This document shows positions 45,231 to 54,239 of a stretch of DNA of 64,000 bases, in pieces; the first letter of the stretch is position 1, and each line of letters begins with the position of its first letter. A model generated the notes under the pieces. The model was given only the letters and a program-made list of their open reading frames with translations. It did not search any database and was not told the DNA's origin. Both the position numbers and the translations under genes were made by a program. The stretch comes from Flavobacterium sp. ASW18X (GTDB lineage Bacteria > Bacteroidota > Bacteroidia > Flavobacteriales > Flavobacteriaceae), in contig NZ_SWKK01000011.1 of NCBI RefSeq assembly GCF_005144745.1, positions 124,001 to 188,000 of the forward strand, written 5' to 3'.

Positions 45231-46732
45231 GTTTTCCATTTTGCCCAATCATCTAAATAATAATTTAAGATTACTGGGCTATCCATGGTATTCACCTTAG
45301 TTTCTACAATCTCTAAATCTGTGGGTAAATTAAACATATTACCATATTGCGTGGCAGTTAAAAATTTATTGGTTTTAGGGAATTTGCCTGGTACGCTTTG
45401 TAGTGGTAAGTCATGGTCTGCAGCCATAACAAAACCCCAATCACCAAAAGATGGAATATAGGTATGGTAAGCATGGGTGGTTTTAAAAACCTCTTTTAAG
45501 GTAGTATTAATGCAACTAAAAACCGTATTGGAAAAGTAAATTTCTCCTGCCTGTGTAACAAACACTCCATTTTTAGAAAGTTTTGATTTTGCAAGAAGAA
45601 AAAATTGCCTGCTGTAGAGCCTCGCAATAGCTTCATTCACAGGATCTGGTAAATCTGCTATGACTACGTCATAAACTTCTGTGGTATTTGCTAAATAACT
45701 AAAAGCATCTGCTGTAATCAGATTTACCTTAGCATGCACAGCAGCATTTTGGTTTATCTTTTTAAATATGGGATGCTCTTTTGCTAAATAAAACATAGTA
45801 CTATCAATATCTACCACATCTATGCTTTCTACTGTTGCATGCTTAAGAACTTCTCTACTAGCTAAATTTTCGCCCCCACCTAATATTAATATTTTTTTTG
45901 GGTTTTCGTGAGCCCCTATAGGAATGTGTACTAATGACTCGTGATAGCGGTGCTCATCTAAAGAAGAAAATTGAATAACTCTATTTAAATACAAACGTAC
46001 ATCTTCTAGTTTTTTTGTCACTACTATTTTTTGATAAGGCGTTTGCTCATTTAAAACAATAGGACTCTTGTAAATAGCATTATCCCATACCTTTAACAAT
46101 CTACCTCCACAACCTACTAATACCAATAACCCAATAAGAGTAGTAATACCAAAGGCGAAAGTTTTCTTAGAAAAGTCTAAAAATTTAAAACTGATGACTA
46201 AACCCAACACAATATTGAGAATCCCAAAGATGAGCGACGAATAATACAACCCCACAAAAGGCAATAGAATAAATGGAAAAATTAGCGTTGCCAATAGGCC
46301 ACCTATGTAATCTAAAGACAATACGTTAGACAAATCGTTCTTTACGTTTACCCCATCAAAAGCAAATGTTAGCAACGGCACTTCCATGCCGGTGAGTAGG
46401 CCAATTACAAATATGATTACCAAACAAAGAATTTGCAAGGTTAGCGGACTTACCTGTACAAACAAAAAATAAAGCAAGGGAACAGAAATACCTCCTATAA
46501 ATCCCAATAAAAATTCAACATGCACAAAAAACCGAATAGGTAATTTAGAAAGGTATTTAGATAAAAAAGCGCCAATCCCCATGGAAAATAAATAAACACC
46601 TATAATTATGCTAAACTGCCTTACCCCATCACCTAAAAAATAGGTCGCCGTTGTACTCACCAAAAGTTCATAAATTATAGAGCACAATCCTGCAATAAAT
46701 ACGGCAATGGATAAAAGAATTTTGTTTCTCAT
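45206..46732 (-). CDS. Membrane-embedded spermidine-synthase-like protein
   Basis: A 508-residue protein with about seven transmembrane helices (residues 1-215) and a C-terminal Rossmann domain of the aminopropyltransferase family (about 225-480). YHESLVHIP and IADLPDP match spermidine synthases, but the SAM-type loop GGGDG is GGGENLASREVLKH here, with Glu and no second Gly pair. It may make a polyamine at the membrane or act on a different substrate. It is divergent from the YgiB-like gene, 49 bases apart, and close to speD and the ATP-grasp gene. Confidence 0.88.
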   Translation of the reverse strand: MRNKILLSIAVFIAGLCSIIYELLVSTTATYFLGDGVRQFSIIIGVYLFSMGIGAFLSKYLSKLPIRFFVHVEFLLGFIGGISVPLLYFLFVQVSPLTLQILCLVIIFVIGLLTGMEVPLLTFAFDGVNVKNDLSNVLSLDYIGGLLATLIFPFILLPFVGLYYSSLIFGILNIVLGLVISFKFLDFSKKTFAFGITTLIGLLVLVGCGGRLLKVWDNAIYKSPIVLNEQTPYQKIVVTKKLEDVRLYLNRVIQFSSLDEHRYHESLVHIPIGAHENPKKILILGGGENLASREVLKHATVESIDVVDIDSTMFYLAKEHPIFKKINQNAAVHAKVNLITADAFSYLANTTEVYDVVIADLPDPVNEAIARLYSRQFFLLAKSKLSKNGVFVTQAGEIYFSNTVFSCINTTLKEVFKTTHAYHTYIPSFGDWGFVMAADHDLPLQSVPGKFPKTNKFLTATQYGNMFNLPTDLEIVETKVNTMDSPVILNYYLDDWAKWKTDLQQGTP

Positions 46733-46750
46733 AAAATTTAGCTAGGTTTG
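46721..46750 (+). promoter_or_regulatory. Promoter of the YgiB-like lipoprotein gene
   Basis: TTTG (46721-46724), an 18-base spacer and TAGGTTTG (46743-46750) closely match the Bacteroidota consensus, 31 bases before the ATG. The -33 element lies at the start of the divergent spermidine-synthase-like gene. Confidence 0.65.
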
Positions 46751-46781
46751 ATAACGTTACGTATAAACAATCCTTTCAAAG

Positions 46782-47339
46782 ATGAATAAAAAAACATTAA
46801 ACGGGCGAGCATTTGGTAGAAAATTGATGCTTGCCAGTACCTTATCTGCGGGTATCATAGCAAGCAGCTGTGGTGGTAATGGCGAGCCAAAGCTTAAAGA
46901 CTTTAAAGAAGAAACCATTTACGAAGCTACGAAAGGTACTATTACAGAGGTAGAAGAAGTTGAGCCAGGCGATGAATACAAAATTATTGACGAGCGCTTA
47001 ATAGATAAGAAAGAAAATTCCATAGCCATTGTTCATACACTAGAAGGAAAGGTAGATACGCTCTCTTTAGCCAAAATAGAAAATAATGAAAGTGAACAGC
47101 GCTACGGTAGAGGATTAAGAAGTGTATTATACTATTCTTTAGCAGCTTCTTATTTTAATAGAAGATTAGGTAATGTAGCACCAAACTCTAGTTACTACAA
47201 GGATGCTACAGCTTATAACAAATCTACCGGGCTACAAAACGAATTAAAGAGTACGGCTACAAGCAGAAAAGTAAAAGTTCCAGGAAGTTCATCTAAAGGT
47301 TATGGGTCAGGAAAATCATTCCGTTCTTTTGGAGGATAA
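46782..47339 (+). CDS. YgiB-like lipoprotein with Gly/Ser-rich tail
   Basis: A 185-residue lipoprotein with a long signal and lipid-attachment Cys at residue 30 (IIASSC). The middle is acidic and polar. The tail is basic and rich in Gly and Ser (SSSKGYGSGKSFRSFGG). E. coli YgiB, which precedes the glutathionylspermidine-synthase-like YgiC, has a comparable tail, so this looks like a YgiB counterpart, though overall similarity is weak. It overlaps the next gene by 38 bases. Confidence 0.8.
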   Translation: MNKKTLNGRAFGRKLMLASTLSAGIIASSCGGNGEPKLKDFKEETIYEATKGTITEVEEVEPGDEYKIIDERLIDKKENSIAIVHTLEGKVDTLSLAKIENNESEQRYGRGLRSVLYYSLAASYFNRRLGNVAPNSSYYKDATAYNKSTGLQNELKSTATSRKVKVPGSSSKGYGSGKSFRSFGG

Positions 47340-48474
47340 TCGTTTTAAAACCATTAAACGATTAAAAAAGAAAGATTTACCACACCAGCTTTATTGGTAC
47401 CTAAAGCAAGATTATTTCTCTGAAGAGCTTTTAGGCCTTTACTGGGAAGAGGTTGATACGTTTAACAAAACAGCTACTGTGGCTTTTGAATTATTTCAAA
47501 GCGCCACACAAAAGGTTATCAATGACCAAAAATTGGGTGATTTTGGTATTCCTAAGTTTTTTTGGGATTGTATACATTACACTTGGGAGCATCGTAAGGA
47601 ACATCCATTTTTATATGGCCGGTTTGATGTCAACGGAGGTTTTGGAAATACAGCTGCAAAGGTGATAGAATTTAATGCAGATACGTGCAGCACGCTACCT
47701 GAAACGATTCTTTGGCAAAAAGCACAATTAAACCTACTTACCGGTGCAAGTCAGTTCAATACACTAGCAGAGGACATAGGACATACTTTAGCATACTTAA
47801 AAACAAAAATACCCCATGACCAACCTTTTATTTTAGGGTCTTCTTTTGGTTATGAGGAAGATGTACTCAATGTTAATGCGATTTTAGACATTGGCTATGA
47901 ACAAGGCTATAAAGTGTTTTATACGCACCTAGAAGATGTTATATTCTCTCATGAGAATGGCATTTTGTATGAGATAAATGGGGAGTACCAAATTGCAGAT
48001 ATATGGTTTAAAATGATACCTTGGGATTGGATGTTTACGGACGAACCAGAATTAGCCAAGGATTTAGCGACCATCATACAAAAGGATTTATGCACGGTAT
48101 TAAATCCGCCAATTACGGCTTTATGGCAAAACAAAAAATTCTTGGCGTACCTTACAGAAAACTACCCCAATGATTGTATTGCCAATACTTATTTAACTCC
48201 AGCAAGGCTTAGTAATTATGTTGCAAAACCAATATTTGGCCGTTTAGGAGAAAATATAGAAATACATACTTCTAAAAAAACCACCTCTAAAGGCGATTAT
48301 GCACATCAAGAAAAGATTCATCAAGAGTACATTCCGTTAGCAAAAGACTCACAAAAATATGCCTACCAAACGGGAGTATTTTATACCCATAAAGCTTCAG
48401 CAATTAATTTAAGAACAGAAGATAACACAATTATTACGGATGATTGTGAGTTTATGACACATTACATTATCTAA
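47302..48474 (+). CDS. Glutathionylspermidine-synthase-like ATP-grasp protein (YgiC-like)
   Basis: A 390-residue member of the glutathionylspermidine synthase family, which forms an amide bond between a peptide carboxylate and an amine using ATP. Blocks VIEFNADTCSTLPETILW, FGYEEDVLNVNAILDIGYEQGY, FKMIPWDW, and VAKPIFGRLGENIEI (ATP-grasp) are clear. The amidase domain of E. coli Gsp is absent, as in YgiC. Flavobacteria are not generally known to use glutathionylspermidine, so the real product is unknown. The ATG lies within the previous gene's tail; the end overlaps speD by 8 bases. Confidence 0.88.
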   Translation: MGQENHSVLLEDNRFKTIKRLKKKDLPHQLYWYLKQDYFSEELLGLYWEEVDTFNKTATVAFELFQSATQKVINDQKLGDFGIPKFFWDCIHYTWEHRKEHPFLYGRFDVNGGFGNTAAKVIEFNADTCSTLPETILWQKAQLNLLTGASQFNTLAEDIGHTLAYLKTKIPHDQPFILGSSFGYEEDVLNVNAILDIGYEQGYKVFYTHLEDVIFSHENGILYEINGEYQIADIWFKMIPWDWMFTDEPELAKDLATIIQKDLCTVLNPPITALWQNKKFLAYLTENYPNDCIANTYLTPARLSNYVAKPIFGRLGENIEIHTSKKTTSKGDYAHQEKIHQEYIPLAKDSQKYAYQTGVFYTHKASAINLRTEDNTIITDDCEFMTHYII

Positions 48475-48841
48475 GAACTTTTTGTACGTTTTTTACCATT
48501 TCTAAACTACCTCTATTTAAAATTGTAGTTTTAACTTGGTTAGATAACAACTCTTTTTTAATAATTTCTGTAACTAAATCCGCATCAAAAGCCTTACAAG
48601 AGAAGACATCTATCGCCGCATAGTTATGCTCTGGCCATGTATGGATGCTTATATGACTTTCTTCTAATAAAATAACTCCGGTTACCCCAACAGGCTCAAA
48701 TTGTTTAAAAGAACCATTTACTTCTTTTAAATCTAAGGTATCTGTAATTACATGCAAAACTCCTTCTACTTTATCTACAAAAGAAATTGCATGTGCATTG
48801 CAGTTATAGGCGTCCCAAGTGGCATGTATACCAATATGCAT
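48467..48841 (-). CDS. speD: S-adenosylmethionine decarboxylase proenzyme, short form
   Basis: A 124-residue pyruvoyl enzyme that makes the aminopropyl donor for spermidine. Self-cleavage is expected before Ser62 in EESHISIHTWPE, with the Ser becoming the pyruvoyl group; His67 and Cys81-type residues further along match the bacterial class 1B. The ATG at 48841 is preferred to a GTG at 48868, which would run into the end of the previous gene. Its end overlaps the ATP-grasp gene by 8 bases on the opposite strand. Confidence 0.94.
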   Translation of the reverse strand: MHIGIHATWDAYNCNAHAISFVDKVEGVLHVITDTLDLKEVNGSFKQFEPVGVTGVILLEESHISIHTWPEHNYAAIDVFSCKAFDADLVTEIIKKELLSNQVKTTILNRGSLEMVKNVQKVLR

Positions 48842-48851
48842 AATTCTTGGA

Positions 48852-49394
48852 TTATTCCGCTCCAGCACTTTGTTGAACCATTTCTATAAATTCTGTAGGA
48901 CTAAGCAGCTTTTTTAAAATAGTGTAGTTTTCTCCAGACTCTACTTGTACCATTTCTGGTAATTTTTCTCTAGGTCCGTAGTCCCAAGTTACTGTATTGA
49001 TAAGTTTATCTACCACATCATAGTTACCCTCAAACTCAATACCCATATAATTGACAGTTTTGGAGCTAAATTTACTTGTCATTTCATAAGAACTATAAAA
49101 TGCATCGCTACCATAATATTCTTCCATCAACAAATATTCGTTCAAGGTAGGGTTTATCATATACAAGGATTGATCAAAGTTATGTTTAACCAAACTATCG
49201 TTCTGTAGTGTTAACTCATGGTCACCTTTACCCATTTCTACCCATACAACTTCGTTAGCAGGTATCTCTACCTCTAAATCATCTAACTTAATAAAAACAG
49301 GTTGATCCGTAGGATTATCTATGGCTAAATCTACATTACTACTGCATGAAGCCAATAAAATACAGATTAATAAAGGAGTTATAATAAATTTCAT
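48852..49394 (-). CDS. Lipoprotein of unknown function
   Basis: A 180-residue lipoprotein with a signal ending LLASC (Cys17). The next part (VDLAIDNPTDQPVFIKLDDLEVEIP) looks like a beta-sandwich domain. No family is recognised with confidence. It lies 10 bases before speD on the same strand and may be part of the polyamine-type unit. Confidence 0.85.
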   Translation of the reverse strand: MKFIITPLLICILLASCSSNVDLAIDNPTDQPVFIKLDDLEVEIPANEVVWVEMGKGDHELTLQNDSLVKHNFDQSLYMINPTLNEYLLMEEYYGSDAFYSSYEMTSKFSSKTVNYMGIEFEGNYDVVDKLINTVTWDYGPREKLPEMVQVESGENYTILKKLLSPTEFIEMVQQSAGAE

Positions 49395-49500
49395 AATTGT
49401 GGGTGATTGGTTAGTGTATTGTGCTTTGCATTTGTATTTAGAACGGTAAGTTACTAAACTAATTGTAAGGAATCCATAATAATAACCGTTATTTTAACAG

Positions 49501-50832
49501 TTACTTAGCCCGTTCCACTCTAGCTAATAAAAAAGCCCCTATTAAAAAAAATAAACCCAAAAAAATAGTACTTAAACGCATACCCCCTGTCATTTGCGCA
49601 ATCAAACCGTAAATAAGCGTGCCGATTACAATGCCTATTTTTTCTGATACATCATAAAAACTAAAAAAGGAAGTAGTATCTGTGGTGTCTGGCAAATACT
49701 TAGAGTAAGTGGACCTACTCAACGCTTGTATCCCGCCCATCACTAAGCCTACTAAACCAGCTGCTATGTAAAAATCTAAAGGCGTTATTACAAAATAGGC
49801 ATATACACATAAGCCTAGCCACATTATGTTTATGGTTACTAAGGTCTTTATATTTCCGTACTTTTTAGAACACCAAGCGGTTACGGTTGCTCCTAAAACA
49901 GCAACAATTTGTATTACTAAGATACTGATTATTAGTCCCACGGTTCGCTCTTCATCTGTCCCCCATTGTATCTCTTCTTCACCAAAATAAGTAGCAATAA
50001 GCATTATTGTTTGTACCGCCATACTATATACAAAAAAAGCACCTAAATACCGTTTTAGTTGTGATTGTCCTTGCAGTTGTTTCCAAACAGTTTGCAACTC
50101 CTGAAAACCGTTCAACAATACATTTTTACGCTCACCTTCTTTTTTATAGCCTTTAGGTAGATGTTTAAAAGTATATTGGCTAAATAAAGCCCACCAAAAT
50201 CCCACGGTAATAAAAGAATACTTCATAGCCTTAATTTTGGCGCTATCTCCCCCTATTTCAGAAGCATCTGTAATGCCAAAGAAATCTGGCTTCATTACCA
50301 TTAGCAAATTAAAGAGCAATAAAAGTACGCTACCAATATAGCCTAAGGAAAAACCTTTGGCGCTAATACGGTCTTGTTGTTCTGGAAAGGCAATATCTGG
50401 TAAGTATGAATTATTGATAGCAAAACTTACCCAAAAGCCTACCAACCCAAAGAAGTAACACAAAAGACCTAGATAAATATTTTCTAAAGAAAACCAATAA
50501 AGTCCGGCGCAAGAAATAGCTCCTAAATAACAAAAGAACTTTAAAAAAAAACGCTTATTACCCAAATAATCTGCAATACCAGATATTAATGGTGTTATTA
50601 GTGCAATAAAAACAAATGCAGTTGAGGTTGTATAACTTATTAACGGAGCTCTGGCAATTTCAAAACCAAAAACCGAAACTTTTTCTATACCTGCAGTTCT
50701 AAATAATGCTCCATAAAAAATAGGAAATACAGCAGAAGAGATTACAAGACTATAGACCGAATTTGCCCAGTCATAAAAAGCCCAGGCATTCAGGAGTTTT
50801 TTTTCTCCTTTGAGCGCAAATGTTTGTGTCAT
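49501..50832 (-). CDS. MFS transporter, UMF1/Atg22-like
   Basis: A 443-residue integral membrane protein with about 12 helices. The opening WAFYDWANSVYSLVISSAVFP and GLVGFWVSFAINNSYLPDIA and GGIQALSRSTYSKYLPD fit the UMF1 (Atg22-like) group. Members are thought to move amino acids or other small molecules; the substrate is unknown here. It has no clear partner; the terminator that follows it upstream belongs to the M48 gene. Confidence 0.9.
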   Translation of the reverse strand: MTQTFALKGEKKLLNAWAFYDWANSVYSLVISSAVFPIFYGALFRTAGIEKVSVFGFEIARAPLISYTTSTAFVFIALITPLISGIADYLGNKRFFLKFFCYLGAISCAGLYWFSLENIYLGLLCYFFGLVGFWVSFAINNSYLPDIAFPEQQDRISAKGFSLGYIGSVLLLLFNLLMVMKPDFFGITDASEIGGDSAKIKAMKYSFITVGFWWALFSQYTFKHLPKGYKKEGERKNVLLNGFQELQTVWKQLQGQSQLKRYLGAFFVYSMAVQTIMLIATYFGEEEIQWGTDEERTVGLIISILVIQIVAVLGATVTAWCSKKYGNIKTLVTINIMWLGLCVYAYFVITPLDFYIAAGLVGLVMGGIQALSRSTYSKYLPDTTDTTSFFSFYDVSEKIGIVIGTLIYGLIAQMTGGMRLSTIFLGLFFLIGAFLLARVERAK

Positions 50833-50846
50833 ATAATTAAATAAAA

Positions 50847-50870
50847 AAAGCTGCTTGGTTAAGCAGCTTT
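50847..50870 (-). terminator. Rho-independent terminator after the M48 protease gene
   Basis: A 10-base stem (AAAGCTGCTT/AAGCAGCTTT) with a 4-base loop is followed on the minus strand by seven T bases. It is 24 bases after the M48 stop and 15 bases before the MFS start. Confidence 0.88.
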
Positions 50871-50893
50871 CAATATACTAAATCTATTTTTTT

Positions 50894-51703
50894 TTACTTA
50901 AAAGAAGTAACCCCAAACTTGGCTGCTTCTTGCTTAGCTTCTGGTGCCCACGACGTAAGATTGTTAATCCTAGTGTCATTAGACGGGTGTGTACTCATAA
51001 ATTCTGGTGGCGCCTGCCCCCCACTATTTGCCTTCATACGCTTCCAAAGCTCAGCGGCCTCATCTGGATTATACCCTGCAATAGCCATAATCTGAAGACC
51101 AATTTTATCAGCTTCCGTTTCATGACTTCTGCTAAATGGCAACATAACCCCTAACTGAGAACCAATACCGTATGCCTGATTAAACATATTTCTTTTCTGA
51201 GGGTCTTGGATAGCCACATTACCAGCAACTGCACCAATTTGTTGTAGGGTACCCGCACTCATACGTTGTGCTCCATGGTCCGCTAAGGCGTGTGCAACCT
51301 CGTGACCCATAACCACTGCAATACCAGCTTCACCTTGGCAAATTGGTAAAATACCTGTGTAAAAAACAATTTTACCACCTGGCATACACCACGCATTCAC
51401 CGTTTCATCTTTAACCAGATTATACTCCCATTTGTAATCATTTAAATATCCGGGAAATCCATTGGCGTCTAACCAACGTTCTGCAGCGGTTGCAATACGC
51501 TGACCAACATTTGTAATCATTTGTGCTTCTGTAGTACCTGTAATCACGTTGTTCTCTGATAAGAACTGATCGTACTGTGCAAAAGCCATGGGGAAAATTT
51601 GCTGATTGCCATAAAAGTTCAACGTCCTTTGCCCTGTAAATGGATTGGTTTTACACGCTACTACGCCTAAAAAAACCAAAAGGGATAATCCTAACTTTCT
51701 CAT
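50894..51703 (-). CDS. M48 family metalloprotease, lipoprotein
   Basis: A 269-residue zinc protease in the periplasm, anchored by a lipoprotein signal with Cys17 (GVVACK). The HEVAH zinc motif is near residue 133, and the third ligand Glu is in HETEADKIGLQIM. The family (BepA/LoiP-like, also Oma1) checks envelope proteins. The length is typical for the single-domain type. It is upstream of the terminator at 50847. Confidence 0.95.
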   Translation of the reverse strand: MRKLGLSLLVFLGVVACKTNPFTGQRTLNFYGNQQIFPMAFAQYDQFLSENNVITGTTEAQMITNVGQRIATAAERWLDANGFPGYLNDYKWEYNLVKDETVNAWCMPGGKIVFYTGILPICQGEAGIAVVMGHEVAHALADHGAQRMSAGTLQQIGAVAGNVAIQDPQKRNMFNQAYGIGSQLGVMLPFSRSHETEADKIGLQIMAIAGYNPDEAAELWKRMKANSGGQAPPEFMSTHPSNDTRINNLTSWAPEAKQEAAKFGVTSFK

Positions 51704-51739
51704 AATGGTAATTGTGTTTAAATCGTAAAATACAACTTT

Positions 51740-54139
51740 TTATTTACCGATTAAGTGTATGGCAGTAATGTCCTTGCTAACTTCAATAGTTCTATTACCA
51801 TCAAACTTAACCGATTCAAAAGTTACTTCTTCATTATCTATCTCTATAGTTTCTATTTTAAATGGCAACCCATGAAATTGTATTTTAAACGTTTCATAAC
51901 TAGTAGTATAGGTGCCATCCTTAAACTGTTGTATAATTAATTCATTAGGCTTACCTAAAAGTCTAAAGTTGCGCAAACTGTATCTTCCTTTTTTATAATC
52001 GAAACCTTCTTGCTGGTCTTCATAAATTACAGAATCTTCTTTACCTTCTTTAAAGTAAACATCTATCTTTAACTCAACCAATTCCTTTTCACCAACATAT
52101 TGTTGTACAGGATATTTGGGAATCATTGCGCCTTCTTTGATAAAGAGTGGAATTTTATCTAGTGGAGCAGACACCCATCTTTCTACACCGCCTTCCACAA
52201 GTTCATCTGTCCAATAATTATACCATTTCCCTTTTGGCACGTACATTCTGCGCCCTTGAGAATTGGGTTCTTGTACAGGACAAACTAAAATTTGTTCCCC
52301 AAAAATAAACTCGTCTGTTCTAAAATGAGTTTGTGTGTCCGCTTGGTCAAAATACACTAAAGATTGAAGCATGGGAACACCGTCTTCTACGTATTTATAA
52401 AAAGCTGTGTATAAGTATGGTAATAGCTCATACCGAAGTTCTATAAACTTACGAACAATATCGGTAATTTCTTTGCCAAAAGACCAAGGTTCTTGGTCCC
52501 CATGGTCTCCACTAGAATGCACCCTACAAAACGGATGAAAAACTCCTAATTGTACCCAGCGCGCAAACAATTCTCCGTTAGGCTGTTCGGCAAAACCACC
52601 AATATCTGACCCTACAAAAGAATAGCCACTCATACACATACGCTGCATTTGCACGTTTGCAATCCATAAATGCTCCCATGTAGCTACGTTATCTCCTGTC
52701 CAAGTTGCACAATATCTTTGTGTGCCAGAGTATGCCGCTCTTGTCAATACAAAAGGTCGCTTAGGGAATGTATATTTTTTAACTCCGTTATAGGTAGCAC
52801 GCACCATCTGCATACCATACACATTATGTGCTTTTCTATGGCTACAAGGATGCCCGTCATAATTGTGTCTTACATCTAGGTTAGCTGTTTTGGTAGGCAC
52901 TTCCATAATTGCAGGCTCATTCATATCATTCCATACACCATGCACACCCATTTCAGAAATCATTTCTTTATACAATGTAGCCCACCATTCTCTTACTTTA
53001 GGATCTGTAAAATCTGGAAACTTACAATCTCCTGGCCAAACCTTTCCTTTAAAATGTGGCCCATCTGCTCGTTTACAGAAAAAATCATTGTCCATAGCTT
53101 GTTGATAGACCCAATAATCCCGGTCTATTTTTAAGCCAGGGTCTATCATAGTTACGGTTTTAAAACCATCTGCCTCTAACTCGTCTATCATCCGTTTAGG
53201 GTCCGGAAACTTTTTATTATCCCAGGTAAAACACCTAAACCCTTCCATATAATCAATATCTAGGTAAATAGCGTCGCAGGGTATTCTTAGTTTTCTAAAC
53301 TTGGCGGCAATATCTTTTACTTTTTTTTCTGGATAATAGCTCCATTTTGATTGATGAAAGCCTAACGCCCACATGGGTGGTAATTCTGGCACTCCCGTTA
53401 AATCTGTATACGCTTCTACTACTTGCGAAATTTTTGGACCATAAAAGAAATAATAATTCATTTCTCCACCATCTGCCCAAAAACTGGTAAGATTTCTGCG
53501 TTCGTGTGCAAAGTCAAAATAAGTCCCGAAGGAATTATCAAAGAATATTCCGTATGCTTTTTCATTATGCAAGCCCACATAAAAAGGAATGGCCTTATAA
53601 AGTGGTGATTGATCCTTACCGTAGGCATAAGAATCTGTAACCCAATTAGAAACTCTTTTCCCTTTTAGATTGGTATGTGAAGCTTTGTCTCCCATACCAT
53701 AAAAACTTTCACCAGATTGCGTAACCTTGGTCATTTTTACAATGTTACCACCGTAATCAAAGTTTTCTTCCCAGTGAAAACCTAAATCGTCTTCATTAAT
53801 AACAGTACCCTCTAAATCTGTTATTTGTACTTTTAAATCTTTTTTTTGGACGTAAATGATGATTTTAGAAGTTTTTATAACAAACTCTGGAATCTCTTCT
53901 TTAACTGTTAAAGAATTGTATCCTGTATTTACGTCTGCACTAATGGCATAAGAAAAATCTGGTTCAAACGCGTGCTCAGTGGCGTACCTAAACCGAACCA
54001 TGGAATCTCTCATGATTGTAATTTCTAGTATTACCCCATTGTGTGTGGTAATCCATACTTTTTCGTTGTCGTGCTTAAAGTCAACAACATTGTTTGGAAA
54101 CTGATTTCCCCGTCTTTCGATTTCTGTATTGGTAATCAT
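51740..54139 (-). CDS. Glycoside hydrolase family 31 alpha-glucosidase
   Basis: A 799-residue enzyme, probably cytoplasmic as no signal peptide is seen. It has a family 31 N-terminal beta-sandwich, the barrel with VWNDMNEP (nucleophile Asp405) and TWTGDNVATWEHL (acid/base Asp), and C-terminal beta domains. It should act on alpha-glucosides from starch, glycogen or similar. It is followed upstream by glgB on the same strand, 100 bases away, which suggests glycogen or maltodextrin metabolism. Confidence 0.95.
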   Translation of the reverse strand: MITNTEIERRGNQFPNNVVDFKHDNEKVWITTHNGVILEITIMRDSMVRFRYATEHAFEPDFSYAISADVNTGYNSLTVKEEIPEFVIKTSKIIIYVQKKDLKVQITDLEGTVINEDDLGFHWEENFDYGGNIVKMTKVTQSGESFYGMGDKASHTNLKGKRVSNWVTDSYAYGKDQSPLYKAIPFYVGLHNEKAYGIFFDNSFGTYFDFAHERRNLTSFWADGGEMNYYFFYGPKISQVVEAYTDLTGVPELPPMWALGFHQSKWSYYPEKKVKDIAAKFRKLRIPCDAIYLDIDYMEGFRCFTWDNKKFPDPKRMIDELEADGFKTVTMIDPGLKIDRDYWVYQQAMDNDFFCKRADGPHFKGKVWPGDCKFPDFTDPKVREWWATLYKEMISEMGVHGVWNDMNEPAIMEVPTKTANLDVRHNYDGHPCSHRKAHNVYGMQMVRATYNGVKKYTFPKRPFVLTRAAYSGTQRYCATWTGDNVATWEHLWIANVQMQRMCMSGYSFVGSDIGGFAEQPNGELFARWVQLGVFHPFCRVHSSGDHGDQEPWSFGKEITDIVRKFIELRYELLPYLYTAFYKYVEDGVPMLQSLVYFDQADTQTHFRTDEFIFGEQILVCPVQEPNSQGRRMYVPKGKWYNYWTDELVEGGVERWVSAPLDKIPLFIKEGAMIPKYPVQQYVGEKELVELKIDVYFKEGKEDSVIYEDQQEGFDYKKGRYSLRNFRLLGKPNELIIQQFKDGTYTTSYETFKIQFHGLPFKIETIEIDNEEVTFESVKFDGNRTIEVSKDITAIHLIGK

Positions 54140-54239
54140 AGTATGTATGATTTTAGACTAACAAAAAAAGGACATTCCATTGATTTTTGGAAGTCCATAA
54201 CTGAATTGGTCCGTGATTAAAACGTTATTAGTTAATGTT

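Noticed and set aside
52670-53134. Three plus-strand frames opposite the GH31 gene
   Set aside because: They mirror the GH31 coding sequence and lack any recognisable motif.
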